Position numbers and translations under genes: made by a program | In this document: positions 1 to 10,291 of the stretch, in pieces | Numbering within the stretch: the first letter of the stretch is position 1 | Layout of the letters: the number at the start of each line of letters is the position of its first letter | The notes under the pieces: generated by a model | The model's input: only the letters and a program-made list of their open reading frames with translations | Told to the model about the DNA's origin: nothing | Databases searched by the model: none | Assembly (NCBI RefSeq): GCF_002973595.1 | Contig: NZ_PVEO01000017.1 | Span: forward strand, 1-40,890 | Direction: 5' to 3' | Origin: Jejuia pallidilutea | Lineage (GTDB): Bacteria; Bacteroidota; Bacteroidia; Flavobacteriales; Flavobacteriaceae | Length of the DNA stretch: 40,890 bases

Positions 1-11
1 AGCTCTAAAAC

Positions 12-52
12 TAAAAAAAACAAGACTTGGAAGTAACCAAATCTTGCTTTTT
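12..52 (-). terminator. Bidirectional intrinsic terminator after the parE-parC-EEP operon
   Basis: A stem-loop pairs CAAGACTTGG (21-30) with CCAAATCTTG (37-46), ten pairs with one mismatch. It is flanked by an A-tract on the left (U-run for minus-strand transcripts) and a T-tract on the right. It lies about 80 bp past the stop of the EEP gene and is the likely end of the minus-strand operon. It could also stop a plus-strand transcript entering from the left edge. Confidence 0.75.
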
Positions 53-123
53 ATATTTTGATGCTCGTAATCAAGCTATTTTCTGAATGTGCCTTCTGAA
101 ACAATAATGAAAGAGCTTTAAAA

Positions 124-1134
124 TTATAGTTTTATTTCCGCTAAAATTGGTTCGTGGTCAGATAAATCAATATTAAAATTTTCGTGATTAATAACTTCTA
201 CTGTCTCATCCACCAAAATATGATCGATTTTAAAAGGATAATTAAACAAATAAAAAGTACCACCAAAACCCTTGCCCGCTTCTGTAAAAGTATCTTTTTT
301 ACCTTTTTTTAAAATTCTATAAACTGGCGAATATTGTGTACTGTTAAAATCACCAACTATAATACTTTTACCTTTAAAACCCTCTACATGATCTTTAACC
401 AATTGCGCTTGTTCTGCCCTTATTTTATCAGCTTCAAAAACTCGCTCAATCAATGGTTTATAGCTATTTGGGTTGTTTAATTGATACATTGTACTGGTTT
501 TATAAGACTCTAAATGCACGTTATAAAACCTAAGTATTTCTCCATTAATGCTAATATCTACATACATGGTATTATTCTTGGTATCGAAAAACTCCACATA
601 ACCTGTGTCTATAATTGGATATTTTGAAAAAACTGATAAAACAGATTTATAGGGCATCATTATGTTTGTTTTAACCCAATAAGGATAATCGTCAATAAAA
701 AGTTTATATTTTGTAGCCGAAAATTCCTGAAAACAAACAATATCTGCATTTTGTTTTTTTACAAAGTCTACAATTTTTCTTTCACCATTATCTACACCAC
801 GAGCACTTGTTTTAAACTGATATGTATTGAATGACAGTATTTTAATTGAACTATTACTAGGTTTCGCAGTGGTGTTATACTGATAAAAAGAATCAAAACA
901 ATAAAAGAACATTAGTAAAGCAACTAAATTTACTAGAGCTTTTTTACTGCGTTTTATGAGCAGAAATAAAATTTGGATGCAATTTAAAACCACCAAAAAA
1001 GGCAATACTAAAGAAGAAATAAATGATGTATGGCTATCGCCCAAAAGCACAGATACAATGGCTGTTATTAACAAAAACGGAAAAATAAACGTTATAAAAC
1101 ACTTTATTATATTAAAGAGCTTTATTGTTTTCAT
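124..1134 (-). CDS. Membrane-anchored endonuclease/exonuclease/phosphatase (EEP) family protein
   Basis: 336 aa. Three hydrophobic segments (about residues 13-30, 40-60 and 68-85) precede a soluble EEP domain starting near residue 97. The metal-dependent phosphodiesterase active-site residues are recognisable: Asn103 (SFNTYQ), Glu137 (CFQEF), His207 (NVHLES), Asp262 and Asn264 (GDFNST), Asp304-His305 (KIDHIL) and Asp326-His327 (SDHEP). The family cleaves phosphodiesters in nucleic acids, phospholipids or phosphoinositides, and the substrate cannot be read from sequence. The membrane anchor suggests the domain faces the periplasm, which makes a DNA repair role less likely (inference). The ATG directly follows the TAG of parC with no spacer, so translational coupling is likely. 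The terminator at 12-52 ends the operon. Confidence 0.88.
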   Translation of the reverse strand: MKTIKLFNIIKCFITFIFPFLLITAIVSVLLGDSHTSFISSLVLPFLVVLNCIQILFLLIKRSKKALVNLVALLMFFYCFDSFYQYNTTAKPSNSSIKILSFNTYQFKTSARGVDNGERKIVDFVKKQNADIVCFQEFSATKYKLFIDDYPYWVKTNIMMPYKSVLSVFSKYPIIDTGYVEFFDTKNNTMYVDISINGEILRFYNVHLESYKTSTMYQLNNPNSYKPLIERVFEADKIRAEQAQLVKDHVEGFKGKSIIVGDFNSTQYSPVYRILKKGKKDTFTEAGKGFGGTFYLFNYPFKIDHILVDETVEVINHENFNIDLSDHEPILAEIKL

Positions 1135-3777
1135 CTAAAATAATGTAGTCTGCCCTTCGTCGTCTTTATCTAAACTAGCATCTGTAATATTCTTTTTTTC
1201 AGATGTTTCTAAAGAAATTTCTTTTTCGTCTATAACCTCTAGGTCGTCGGCATGCACTTCCTCTGGAGCTTCGTAAGGCAAAGGCTCTAGTAAATTTATT
1301 TGATTTACTTTATCTTTAGTTAGCTGATTTCCTTGAGCATTAATACCTTTAATATCTATAAATTCTTCTAGGTTTATTTTTAGGTTATCTTTTCGATCTT
1401 TACCTCTTTCTTTAGCAAAAACAACTTCTGCCATAGGTTTCCAATCTGTAGAAACAATTTCTAATTGGGAATTAGGATGATCTGTGATAAAGGATTCTTC
1501 CCGTCCTTCCTGTTCAATTAAAAATCGCTTTACATAGTATAATGCTTTCTCTCCGTTATAATAAATAGCAGAAATAGGTTTTTTGGGCATCCATTTTTCA
1601 AGTACAATCATATCATCATCAAAATGCATAGTAACTTCGGGGGTTACAGTTTTTACTATTCCAGATTGATTAATAATTAGCAGCTTATCTTCTCCTCTAA
1701 ACTCACCTATCAATTCTCCTCTACCATCAACATTAAGACGTTGTACGGTATCATCAAACCAAATTTTTCGCGGCTTTAACGTAGAAACACCTTTTTCTTT
1801 AAGTTCAACTCGTTTTACTGGGTATTTGGTTACCAAATTTCCTTTAGAAGCTCTTCCTTTAATTAAAATATCTGCAAAATCGATATCCCACTTAAGCTTT
1901 TTAATGCTTCCTGCTTGTCTTAAATTAATGGTAACAACCTCTGCTTCTCCATTAGGATTAGCGGAAAAATAAAGGATAAAAGAGCCTTTGTTTCCGTTGG
2001 TTAAATCGTATTCCCTATCTCTTGTAATACTTGTAACAGCAAAACGTTTTATATATGATGGTCCTTTTTTACCGTCACGATAAATCATATTATAAATGGT
2101 GCGCTTGTCTTTCTTTTTAAATACAGCCACGTGAATGATATCTTTACCTATAAAGGTTTTAGTATCAACCTTTGTCACCATCATTTTACCTTCTTTAGTA
2201 AAGACTATTATATCGTCTATATCGCTACAATCGCATACATATTCGTCTCTACGTAAGGAAGTTCCAATAAAACCTTCTTCTCTGTTTACGTATAGTTTTG
2301 TGTTTCTAATAACTACTTTTGTAGCATCTACATCATCAAAGGTTCTAATTTCTGTTTTACGCTCGCGCCCTTCCCCATATTCTTTTTTCAACCTTGTAAA
2401 ATAGGCAATAGCGTAATCTATTAGATGCGCTAAATGATGTTTTACCTCGGCAATTTGAGCTTCTAAAGCATCTATTTTTTGTTGCGCTTTATCTATATCA
2501 AATTTCGAGATACGTTTAATTCTAATTTCTGTTAAACGTACAATATCGTCTTCGGTTATAGCGCGTTTTAAATGTTTAATATGAGGCTGCAAACCTTTAT
2601 CGATAGCTGCTATAACACCTTCCCAAGTTTCTTCTTCTTCTATATCTCGATAAATTCTATTTTCAATAAAGATACGTTCCAAAGATGCAAAATGCCACTG
2701 CTCTTCGAGTTCACCTAGCTTTATTTCTAGTTCTTGCTTTAGAAGTTGCACAGTATTATCAGTAGAACGACGTAACATCTCAGACACACCAATAAACAAA
2801 GGCTTGTTATCTTCAATAACACAACCTAAAGGTGATATTGAGGATTCACAGCTGGTAAAGGCATAAAGCGCATCAATTGTTTTATCGGGTGACAGACCAG
2901 AGGGCAAGTGTACCAAAATTTCAACCTCGGCAGCAGTATTATCTTCAATCTTTTTTACCTTTATTTTGCCTTTATCGTTTGCTTTTAGTATGGAATCTAT
3001 TAAAGACGATGTAGTGGTACCAAAAGGCAATTCAGTAATTACAAGTGTATTTTTGTCTAGCTGGGAAATTTTGGCACGTACGCGAACTTTTCCACCTCTA
3101 TTACCATCGTTATAATTTGAAAAATCTGCAATTCCTGCGGTAGGAAAATCAGGTAATATTGTAAAACGTTTCCCTTGAAGATGTTTTATTGAAGCATCTA
3201 TTAGCTCAATAAAATTGTGTGGCAATATTTTGGTAGACAGTCCTACAGCAATACCTTCACCGCCTTGAGCTAGAAGCAACGGAAACATTACGGGCAAATT
3301 TACGGGCTCTTTTCTACGGCCATCATAACTTGCCTGCCACTCAGTTATTTTGGGATTATAAACAACATCTAACGCAAATTTAGACAAACGTGCTTCTATA
3401 TAACGTGATGCTGCAGCACTATCGCCCGTTAAAATATTTCCCCAATTCCCTTGGGTGTCTATCAACAAGTCTTTTTGTCCTATTTGTACCATGGCATCCG
3501 CAATACTTGCATCTCCATGTGGATGGTACTGCATGGTATGCCCCACAATGTTAGCTACCTTGTTATAGCGACCATCATCAAGATCTTTCATGGAGTGCAT
3601 TATACGACGTTGCACAGGCTTAAAGCCATCTTCAATGGCAGGTACGGCACGCTCTAAGATAACGTAAGAGGCGTAATCTAAAAACCAATCTTTGTACATT
3701 CCCGTAACTCGGGTTATGGTTTCTTGGGGCTCGTCGTTATGTTCGTTTGTTAAATCGTCGTTTTCTTCTTCTATCAT
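1135..3777 (-). CDS. parC: DNA topoisomerase IV subunit A (GyrA/ParC family)
   Basis: 880 aa. This is the DNA breakage-reunion subunit of type IIA topoisomerase, which decatenates daughter chromosomes together with ParE. The N-terminal domain carries the catalytic tyrosine at Tyr126 (motif AAASRYIEARL) and the quinolone-pocket motif HPHGDASIADAMV (85-97). A coiled-coil tower follows near residues 340-460, and a beta-pinwheel-like C-terminal half ends in an acidic tail. ParC rather than GyrA is favoured because parE lies directly upstream and the clear GyrA-box sequence is absent. The gap from parE is 77 bp and holds a 7-bp stem-loop (3785-3804) without a T-run, so co-transcription with parE is likely. 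The residue at the classical quinolone-resistance serine is Ala90. Confidence 0.95.
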   Translation of the reverse strand: MIEEENDDLTNEHNDEPQETITRVTGMYKDWFLDYASYVILERAVPAIEDGFKPVQRRIMHSMKDLDDGRYNKVANIVGHTMQYHPHGDASIADAMVQIGQKDLLIDTQGNWGNILTGDSAAASRYIEARLSKFALDVVYNPKITEWQASYDGRRKEPVNLPVMFPLLLAQGGEGIAVGLSTKILPHNFIELIDASIKHLQGKRFTILPDFPTAGIADFSNYNDGNRGGKVRVRAKISQLDKNTLVITELPFGTTTSSLIDSILKANDKGKIKVKKIEDNTAAEVEILVHLPSGLSPDKTIDALYAFTSCESSISPLGCVIEDNKPLFIGVSEMLRRSTDNTVQLLKQELEIKLGELEEQWHFASLERIFIENRIYRDIEEEETWEGVIAAIDKGLQPHIKHLKRAITEDDIVRLTEIRIKRISKFDIDKAQQKIDALEAQIAEVKHHLAHLIDYAIAYFTRLKKEYGEGRERKTEIRTFDDVDATKVVIRNTKLYVNREEGFIGTSLRRDEYVCDCSDIDDIIVFTKEGKMMVTKVDTKTFIGKDIIHVAVFKKKDKRTIYNMIYRDGKKGPSYIKRFAVTSITRDREYDLTNGNKGSFILYFSANPNGEAEVVTINLRQAGSIKKLKWDIDFADILIKGRASKGNLVTKYPVKRVELKEKGVSTLKPRKIWFDDTVQRLNVDGRGELIGEFRGEDKLLIINQSGIVKTVTPEVTMHFDDDMIVLEKWMPKKPISAIYYNGEKALYYVKRFLIEQEGREESFITDHPNSQLEIVSTDWKPMAEVVFAKERGKDRKDNLKINLEEFIDIKGINAQGNQLTKDKVNQINLLEPLPYEAPEEVHADDLEVIDEKEISLETSEKKNITDASLDKDDEGQTTLF

Positions 3778-3784
3778 ACTATTT

Positions 3785-3804
3785 ATTTCTGCAAAAACAG
3801 AAAT
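3785..3804 (-). other. Intercistronic stem-loop between parE and parC
   Basis: ATTTCTG (3785-3791) and CAGAAAT (3798-3804) form a perfect 7-bp stem with a 6-nt loop. No U-run follows in the minus direction, so it is not an obvious terminator. It may affect processing or stability of the parE-parC mRNA (inference). Confidence 0.35.
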
Positions 3805-3854
3805 CTTTATTGTTTTAAATTGAATTCCACATTGCCTGTGAAATGACAGTTTAT

Positions 3855-5711
3855 TTACTTTTCTTCAATTAAATCTAGCTCTACTTTCAAGTTATCAATA
3901 ATAAACTCTTGTCGGGTTGGAGTGTTTTTTCCCATGTAAAAAGAAAGCAGTTCCTCTATAGACATATTATCATCAAGCATTACGGGGTCTAACCTAATAT
4001 CATCCCCAATAAAATGCTTAAATTCATCTGGAGAAATCTCACCAAGCCCCTTAAATCTTGTTATTTCTGGCTTTGGTTTTAATTTTTCTATAGCATTTAT
4101 ACGTTCTTCTTCAGAATAACAATAAATGGTTTCTTTTTTATTTCTTACCCTAAACAATGGCGTTTGTAAGATATATAAATGTCCTTCTTTTATTATTTCT
4201 GGAAAAAATTGCAGGAAAAATGTAATGAGCAATAACCTAATATGCATACCATCTACATCCGCATCGGTAGCTATTACAACATTATTATATCGTAAATCCT
4301 CTAGAGATTCTTCTATGTTTAAAGCGGCCTGTAATAAATTAAACTCTTCGTTTTCGTAAACTATTTTTTTACTTAAGCCATAAGAATTTAAGGGTTTTCC
4401 TTTAAGGCTGAATACGGCTTGCGTATTAACATCTCTAGATTTTGTGATACTTCCTGATGCCGAATCACCCTCTGTTATAAAAAGTGTGGTTTCTAAATTC
4501 CGTTCGTTTTTAGTATCTCCAAAATGCACACGGCAATCGCGTAATTTTTTATTGTGTAGACTAGCTTTTTTTGCTCTATCCCTAGCCAATTTTCTTATAC
4601 CAGATAATTCTTTACGCTCTCGTTCTGCTTGGAGTATTTTACGTTGAATTTTTTCGGCTGTATCAGCATTTTTATGGAGATAGTTATCTAGGTTTGTCTT
4701 AACAAAATCGTTAATGTAAGTTCTTACTGTTGGATAATCGCCCCCCATATCGGTAGAGCCTAGTTTTGTTTTTGTTTGGCTTTCAAAAACTGGCTCCATA
4801 ACTTTTATAGCTATAGCACTTACAACAGATTTACGAACATCGGAAGCATCAAAGTTTTTACCATAAAACTCGCGAATGGTTTTTACTAAAGCCTCTCGAA
4901 AAGCGTTTAAATGTGTACCGCCCTGCGTAGTATTTTGGCCGTTTACAAAACTGTTATATTCTTCGCTATATTGGGTTTTACTGTGTGTTAATGCTATTTC
5001 TATATCATCACCTCGCAAATGAATTATTGGATATAATAAATCTGACTCGCTAATTTTTTCGGCCAATAAATCCTTTAATCCGTTTTCGCTAAAATACTTT
5101 TCACCGTTAAAAACTATGGTTAACCCCGGATTGAGGTACACATAGTTTTTTAGCATTTTTACAACATACTCGCTCCTGTACTTATAATTTTTAAAAATGG
5201 TTTCATCTGGCACAAACGATACTTTGGTTCCCTTTCTTCGGGTAGTATCATCTAGCAGTTCTTGATTGGTAAGGTTTCCTTGTTCAAATTCAGCTGAAGC
5301 TGATTTACCATCTCTGTTGGATTCTACTCTAAAATAATTTGAAAGTGCATTAACCGCTTTTGTACCTACACCGTTTAATCCAACCGATTTTTTAAACGCT
5401 TTAGAATCGTACTTTCCGCCAGTATTCATTTTAGAAACTACATCAACCACCTTTCCCAGGGGAATACCACGACCATAATCGCGCACAATAACCTTATTGC
5501 CTTGAATGGAAATTTCTATAGTTTTTCCAGCCCCCATAACAAACTCATCTATTGAGTTGTCCAGTACCTCTTTAAGCAGGATATAAATACCATCATCTGG
5601 CGAAGATCCGTCACCGAGTTTTCCAATATACATCCCTGGACGCATGCGTATATGCTCTTTCCAATCTAATGAACGTATATTGTCTTCGGTATACTTGGTT
5701 TGTTCTGCCAT
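3855..5711 (-). CDS. parE: DNA topoisomerase IV subunit B (GyrB/ParE family)
   Basis: 618 aa, normal for ParE. It is the ATPase subunit partnering with ParC. The GHKL ATPase domain shows Glu48 and Asn52 ([10 protein letters not shown]), DYGRGIP (78-84) and the glycine-rich lid [14 protein letters not shown] (111-124). The transducer region follows near residues 230-390. The TOPRIM fold has Glu414 (TEGDSASGS) and the metal-binding DADVDG at 483-488. The C-terminal TRFKGLGE and MGKNTPTR motifs are intact. The first ATG, giving [10 protein letters not shown], fits family N-termini. It is the first gene of the minus-strand operon parE-parC-EEP. Confidence 0.96.
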   Translation of the reverse strand: MAEQTKYTEDNIRSLDWKEHIRMRPGMYIGKLGDGSSPDDGIYILLKEVLDNSIDEFVMGAGKTIEISIQGNKVIVRDYGRGIPLGKVVDVVSKMNTGGKYDSKAFKKSVGLNGVGTKAVNALSNYFRVESNRDGKSASAEFEQGNLTNQELLDDTTRRKGTKVSFVPDETIFKNYKYRSEYVVKMLKNYVYLNPGLTIVFNGEKYFSENGLKDLLAEKISESDLLYPIIHLRGDDIEIALTHSKTQYSEEYNSFVNGQNTTQGGTHLNAFREALVKTIREFYGKNFDASDVRKSVVSAIAIKVMEPVFESQTKTKLGSTDMGGDYPTVRTYINDFVKTNLDNYLHKNADTAEKIQRKILQAERERKELSGIRKLARDRAKKASLHNKKLRDCRVHFGDTKNERNLETTLFITEGDSASGSITKSRDVNTQAVFSLKGKPLNSYGLSKKIVYENEEFNLLQAALNIEESLEDLRYNNVVIATDADVDGMHIRLLLITFFLQFFPEIIKEGHLYILQTPLFRVRNKKETIYCYSEEERINAIEKLKPKPEITRFKGLGEISPDEFKHFIGDDIRLDPVMLDDNMSIEELLSFYMGKNTPTRQEFIIDNLKVELDLIEEK

Positions 5712-5849
5712 AAAATAGATGTGAGTTAATGTGATAGCACGCTAATATAGCACAACATATGAAAATATAAAACAGCTGCGATACAAAGTAATTAACAATA
5801 AAAAACAAAGTTGTTGAGAACCTTATTTTATAACAAAAACATATAAGAT

Positions 5850-6548
5850 TTAGAGTTTATACACCACCCCTAAGAGCACCCTTGGCATAAACGCAGGTTG
5901 CTTTATAGCCTTGTTTGCATCTTTGTAGGTGAATTGAACGTTGTCGTTTTCATTATCGTTTCTGGGGTTTACATTATCATCATCGGGACTGTAGGACGTA
6001 TCGTGCCCTTTAAGTGTACTATTGAAAAAATAATCTAAGCCTACAGCGGCTAACAAATTGAGCTTATTATTTATTTTAAATTGACTTTCGGCACCAAGAC
6101 CTAATCCAAATTGTTTTGAAGTAACATCAAAATCCTCGTTACCGCCAACATATTTAAAATTAGCTCTAAAACTTGAATATCGGGGGCCAAAAACAATTTT
6201 TGAGGATGCAGCTCGCATGAAGTTTGAGTTTAAGAGAAAATCCAACCTATAATCAAAAGCACGTGCTTTTTCCTCAGGCACACCATTAGTAGCATTATTA
6301 ATAAAGATGCGTCTAGCATCGGCAGAATTCCCTGGGTTTAATTTTGTTAAGCCAATGCCAAAGCGAATTTGCACCGGAACACTTTCTAGCGGACGTAAAG
6401 CAGTAAAACTTACCTGTCCTCCAAAGCCTCGGTTATAGCCTGTAGAAAACCCTAAAGCAAATTTAGGTTCGCCTGCATCTACTTGAGCATTCAATAAAAT
6501 TGAAAAAACAGATAAAAGACCTGTGAAGAATAATTGTTTAGCATTCAT
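5850..6548 (-). CDS. Outer-membrane beta-barrel-like protein, secreted
   Basis: 232 aa. The first 21 residues form a signal peptide (hydrophobic FFTGLLSVFSILLNAQ, with cleavage after Ala-Gln). The mature part alternates polar and hydrophobic residues with many glycine and aromatic positions, as in small beta-barrels, and ends in the strand-like VLLGVVYKL. An Asp/Asn-rich loop lies near residues 185-205. I do not recognise a specific family. A structural or porin-like role in the outer membrane is inferred from composition only. It stands alone between parE and the SRPBCC gene. Confidence 0.7.
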   Translation of the reverse strand: MNAKQLFFTGLLSVFSILLNAQVDAGEPKFALGFSTGYNRGFGGQVSFTALRPLESVPVQIRFGIGLTKLNPGNSADARRIFINNATNGVPEEKARAFDYRLDFLLNSNFMRAASSKIVFGPRYSSFRANFKYVGGNEDFDVTSKQFGLGLGAESQFKINNKLNLLAAVGLDYFFNSTLKGHDTSYSPDDDNVNPRNDNENDNVQFTYKDANKAIKQPAFMPRVLLGVVYKL

Positions 6549-6554
6549 AAATTT

Positions 6555-6570
6555 GGGGTTTAGTTACCCC
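6555..6570 (-). promoter_or_regulatory. Stem-loop just upstream of the start codon of the barrel-like protein
   Basis: GGGGT (6555-6559) and ACCCC (6566-6570) pair around a 6-nt loop. On the minus strand the hairpin ends 6 nt before the ATG at 6548. A GC-rich stem this close to the start in AT-rich DNA could limit ribosome access (inference). Confidence 0.35.
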
Positions 6571-6719
6571 TATTTACGAACGAAGCCAAGTTTTAGACTA
6601 TAAATTATAACGGAGATACTTTACAAATCGATAAAGTGTAAATTATTGTTTAAGCCTACATAGCATGCTAATGAATAAAACATAACTTTTAAAGCAAATT
6701 AACGTTTACAAATTTTACC

Positions 6720-7232
6720 TCACAATTGTATAATCTCACCTGGTTTAATGCTTACTTCTTGTGTCTTTTTTTTTCGCTCTGCTATGTCTTCGGCTTTAAT
6801 TTTTAAAGCTTTATTTCTGGCAATAAGAAGTTTGCGCATGTATTCCTCCAAAAACATTTTATTAAAAAGCTTACCAATAACACCATAAGGAGGTTCAAAA
6901 TAAAACCTATCGGTCATTAGCGTTTTATTTGCATTGCCCTTAAATATATGTTCGTGGCGGTAATATTTAAAGTCGCCTTTTACCATTTCGTCTACAAACA
7001 AAACTGGGTTTACAAACTCGGTAACTTTTAAAGTAAGGTGTTGTGTTAAAATAAGATGATTGGTTTCCCAAGTAACATAATCGCCCTTTTCTACCAAGCC
7101 AGATATTTTTCCTGTAATAGGAATTTCGTTAGGTTTTTCTAAAGAGTTTTGATAAAAATCAACATCTCTTGCCAGATCGAAACATGTTTGTAAATCCGCA
7201 TTAATTTCGGTGTGTACCTCAACTAAAGTCAT
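6720..7232 (-). CDS. SRPBCC (START-like) family protein
   Basis: 170 aa. The opening VHTEINADLQTCFDLARDV and the later KGDFKYYRHEHIFKGN and MTDRFYFEPPYGVIGKL match the helix-grip fold of the polyketide cyclase/ligand-binding SRPBCC superfamily. Members bind small hydrophobic ligands, and the ligand here is unknown. There is no signal peptide, so it is cytoplasmic. A basic C-terminal tail (AERKKK near 151-156) follows the domain. A TATTTTTG promoter-like element on the minus strand (7309-7316) lies upstream, suggesting transcription separate from ychF. Confidence 0.75.
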   Translation of the reverse strand: MTLVEVHTEINADLQTCFDLARDVDFYQNSLEKPNEIPITGKISGLVEKGDYVTWETNHLILTQHLTLKVTEFVNPVLFVDEMVKGDFKYYRHEHIFKGNANKTLMTDRFYFEPPYGVIGKLFNKMFLEEYMRKLLIARNKALKIKAEDIAERKKKTQEVSIKPGEIIQL

Positions 7233-7308
7233 ATGTTAAATATATATTATTTGCGGTTTACAGTTAGGGTTTTATTTAAAGATTAGACACTTAAATTTAA
7301 AATAGTCA

Positions 7309-7316
7309 CAAAAATA
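7309..7316 (-). promoter_or_regulatory. Possible -7 promoter element for the SRPBCC gene
   Basis: CAAAAATA on the plus strand reads TATTTTTG on the minus strand and fits the Bacteroidota TAnnTTTG consensus. It lies about 77 bp before the start codon. No convincing -33 TTG is seen. Confidence 0.35.
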
Positions 7317-7327
7317 CTTATATAGTT

Positions 7328-8422
7328 TTACACGTTGAATAAGAAATGCATTACATCACCATCTTTAACGATGTAATTTTTTCCCTCTACACGCATTTTA
7401 CCAGCTTCTTTTACTTTGGCTTCGCTTCCGTAAGAGACATAATCGTTATAAGCAATAACTTCGGCACGGATAAAACCTTTCTCAAAATCGGTATGAATAA
7501 CACCGGCTGCTTGTGGTGCGGTAGCGCCAACATCAACAGTCCATGCGCGCACCTCCTTAACACCTGCTGTAAAATAGGTTTGTTGATTTAGTAATTTGTA
7601 GGCGCCACGTATTAGTTTAGCCGAACCAGGCTCGTCTAGACCTATATCTTGTAAAAACATTTGGCGCTCTTCATAATCGTCAAGCTCGTTAATATCTGCT
7701 TCAGTACCTACAGCCAATACCAAAACTTCAGCATTTTCATCTTTTACGGCCTCTTTTACCTTATCAACGTATGCATTTCCAGAAACTGCTGCTCCTTCGT
7801 CTACGTTACAAACATACATTACCGGCTTATCTGTAATAAATTGTAGTGGTTTAACGTATTCAAGATAATCATCTTCATTAAATTCTATAGCTCTTATGGA
7901 AGTTCCCGCCTCTAGGGCGCCTTTTATTTTTAAAAGAATAGTTTCTTCTTTTTGTGCGTCTTTATTACCGGTTTTTGCAGCACGTTTTACTTTGTCGAGT
8001 TTCTTTTCAGCTGTTTCTAAATCCTTTAATTGCAGCTCCATATCTATAGTTTCCTTATCTCTTATAGGATCTACACTACCATCTACATGAACAATATTGT
8101 CGTTATCAAAACACCTTAATACATGAAGAATGGCATCTGTTTCACGAATGTTTGCTAAAAATTGATTTCCTAAACCTTCGCCTTTACTTGCGCCTTTCAC
8201 CAATCCTGCAATATCAACTATTTCAACTGTTGCCGGCATAACGCGCTCTGGATTAACTAAAGATTCTAATTTCTCTAAACGAGGGTCTGGTACATTTACA
8301 ACGCCAATATTAGGCTCTATAGTACAAAACGGAAAATTTGCGCTTTGCGCTTTAGCGTTAGATAAACAATTGAACAACGTTGATTTTCCAACATTAGGCA
8401 ACCCTACAATACCTGCTTTCAT
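7328..8422 (-). CDS. ychF: Redox-regulated ATPase YchF (Obg-like GTPase family)
   Basis: 364 aa, the usual length. The P-loop is GLPNVGKST (7-15), switch II is [16 protein letters not shown] (70-85), and the base-recognition motif is the divergent NVDE (206-209) rather than NKxD, which is the hallmark of YchF/OLA1 ATP preference. The C-terminal TGS domain is present (about 280-364). Known members bind ribosomes and affect stress responses. A TACATTTG element on the minus strand (8445-8452) sits about 23 bp before the ATG and is a good -7 promoter candidate. The gene is divergent from the CarboxypepD_reg gene at 8654. Confidence 0.96.
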   Translation of the reverse strand: MKAGIVGLPNVGKSTLFNCLSNAKAQSANFPFCTIEPNIGVVNVPDPRLEKLESLVNPERVMPATVEIVDIAGLVKGASKGEGLGNQFLANIRETDAILHVLRCFDNDNIVHVDGSVDPIRDKETIDMELQLKDLETAEKKLDKVKRAAKTGNKDAQKEETILLKIKGALEAGTSIRAIEFNEDDYLEYVKPLQFITDKPVMYVCNVDEGAAVSGNAYVDKVKEAVKDENAEVLVLAVGTEADINELDDYEERQMFLQDIGLDEPGSAKLIRGAYKLLNQQTYFTAGVKEVRAWTVDVGATAPQAAGVIHTDFEKGFIRAEVIAYNDYVSYGSEAKVKEAGKMRVEGKNYIVKDGDVMHFLFNV

Positions 8423-8444
8423 AATGAGAATAATTTTGCGAGTG

Positions 8445-8452
8445 CAAATGTA
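8445..8452 (-). promoter_or_regulatory. Probable -7 promoter element of ychF
   Basis: CAAATGTA on the plus strand reads TACATTTG on the minus strand, matching TAnnTTTG about 23 bp upstream of the ychF ATG. The -33 element is not clear. Confidence 0.5.
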
Positions 8453-8653
8453 GTTAATAAAAAAGAATTCTGTGCGATTAATTACTCCTGCAAAAACCCA
8501 AAATAAACCACATAAAATTTTAAGATTGTTTTAGCAAAAAACAACAATAACATATAATTTAAAGTTAAATAGATTTTTAAACAACAATTTACGCGGTAAC
8601 ATTATTTAACTTCCCTCGTTTAAACAGAGCAAATCATCAATCATCAAAAACAA

Positions 8654-10120
8654 ATGAAACTAAAAATTACATTCCTACCGCTTTTAGTAACTTTTTCGGT
8701 TTTTTCACAAAACATCACCGCAAAACTTATAGACCAAAATACCAAAGAACCCATACCCTATGCCAACATAAAAACAGGGCCTTATAATGGTGTTATTTCT
8801 AACGATGAAGGTTTTTTTACCATTACTTTTGAAGACGACACAAAACCCATTACCATTTCCTGCATGGGCTATAATAACCTTACAATAAACGTAAACGACA
8901 TTAAAAAGTTAAACTTTATTATAGAACTTCAGCAGGCCATTAACCAACTAGATGAAGTTTTTATAAGTACAAGAACACCAAATGCCGATTCTATAATAGC
9001 TAGGGTTAAAGCTAAACTTTCTAATAATTATAATTTTAATTTGCAGCAATACAATATGTTTAAACGCAGTACAAACCATGTAAACTTTAAAAGTTTAGAG
9101 TTTGAAATCGATAAAGCATCACATGTTAAAAAGAAACAACTAGAAGGCGTTAATAAAAGTTTAACCCAACTAGCAAATCAAGTTAAGCACAGTAATATGG
9201 TACAATTTACCGATTTTAAAGGAACGGTATACACATTACATAAAGACAGTATTAAACTTAAGGTTGAAAAAGCCACAGAATTATTAGACGCTAAAAACGA
9301 TTTTTCTATTGATAATATTCAAGAAAAAATGCAACATATTATTTTGCGTTATCTAGATACTACAAAAACGTATAAAATAAAAACAGGACTATTTAAAATT
9401 GAAGATTCCCTTTCCTTAAAAGATGAAGATTTTAGGGAAAATAATACCAATGAGTTTACTGTTTCGTACTTAAACAACAGCACAAAATCTTTATTAAAGT
9501 TATCTCAATTTTATAAAAATTCGTTTTTAGATAATATATTGAACTCCAATTTGTACAATTACAGTATTGACGATATTGGCTATAACAACGAAGAACTAAC
9601 ATATGTAATTACATTTACGCCCAGAAAGGGAAAAGCGAAATACACAGGAAAGCTTTATGTAACTGATGATAATTACGCCATTACAAGAGCAGATTACAAC
9701 TACTACAAAAACAGGCACGGACAAAAGGTAAACCTGCGTTTAATTTTGGGCGTAAAATATATTGAAAACATAAGCGAGGGCACTATTATTTTTGAAAAAG
9801 ACAGCAGCAACCTGTATCACCCAAAATACGTAAAACAAAGTTCTGGAAGCTATTTTTATGTAAGCAGACCTCTAAAATTTATAGAAAACAGCAACGAAGG
9901 GTACAAAGTAAATTTCGATTTTAAAATTGAAGGTGATAACGCCACCAAAGAAGAGCTTTTAATTACAGGACACAACACACTTACCGTTTTAGATTTTAAA
10001 GCGGAACAACAAGTTAAAAAAACACCAGTAATAAAATTAAATGCATACGAAAAAACCATTTGGGACGATGAAGGTATTTTAGAGCCTAGTTTAGAGATGA
10101 AGTCGTTTAAAAGTGAATAA
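8654..10120 (+). CDS. Secreted protein with carboxypeptidase-like regulatory domain
   Basis: 488 aa. A signal peptide occupies about residues 1-18 (FLPLLVTFSVFSQ). A CarboxypepD_reg-like beta-sandwich follows (about 20-95), with IPYANIKTGPYNGVISNDEG and ITISCMGYNNLTINV typical of the fold. The remaining 390 residues, rich in Lys, Asn and Tyr, resemble the uncharacterised C-terminal region of this class of Bacteroidota envelope proteins. It lacks the plug and barrel of a TonB receptor. The function is unknown and an outer-membrane or periplasmic location is inferred. It stands alone, with ychF divergent and the ferredoxin convergent. Confidence 0.8.
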   Translation: MKLKITFLPLLVTFSVFSQNITAKLIDQNTKEPIPYANIKTGPYNGVISNDEGFFTITFEDDTKPITISCMGYNNLTINVNDIKKLNFIIELQQAINQLDEVFISTRTPNADSIIARVKAKLSNNYNFNLQQYNMFKRSTNHVNFKSLEFEIDKASHVKKKQLEGVNKSLTQLANQVKHSNMVQFTDFKGTVYTLHKDSIKLKVEKATELLDAKNDFSIDNIQEKMQHIILRYLDTTKTYKIKTGLFKIEDSLSLKDEDFRENNTNEFTVSYLNNSTKSLLKLSQFYKNSFLDNILNSNLYNYSIDDIGYNNEELTYVITFTPRKGKAKYTGKLYVTDDNYAITRADYNYYKNRHGQKVNLRLILGVKYIENISEGTIIFEKDSSNLYHPKYVKQSSGSYFYVSRPLKFIENSNEGYKVNFDFKIEGDNATKEELLITGHNTLTVLDFKAEQQVKKTPVIKLNAYEKTIWDDEGILEPSLEMKSFKSE

Positions 10121-10291
10121 TTATTTATTCATAATATTCTATTTTTCAAACTTATTGCAGGCATATGAACCATTATATTTTTTTATTTTTTTCATTACAT
10201 ATAATCCTCTAATAATTTTAATCATAAAATCAATTCGAATTAACAGAATTCTGTCAAAAACATATAACGTTAATCTTAATATTTTACAAAC

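Noticed and set aside
956-1138. 60-codon plus-strand frame
   Set aside because: It lies wholly within the membrane-segment region of the EEP gene on the other strand and has no recognisable features.
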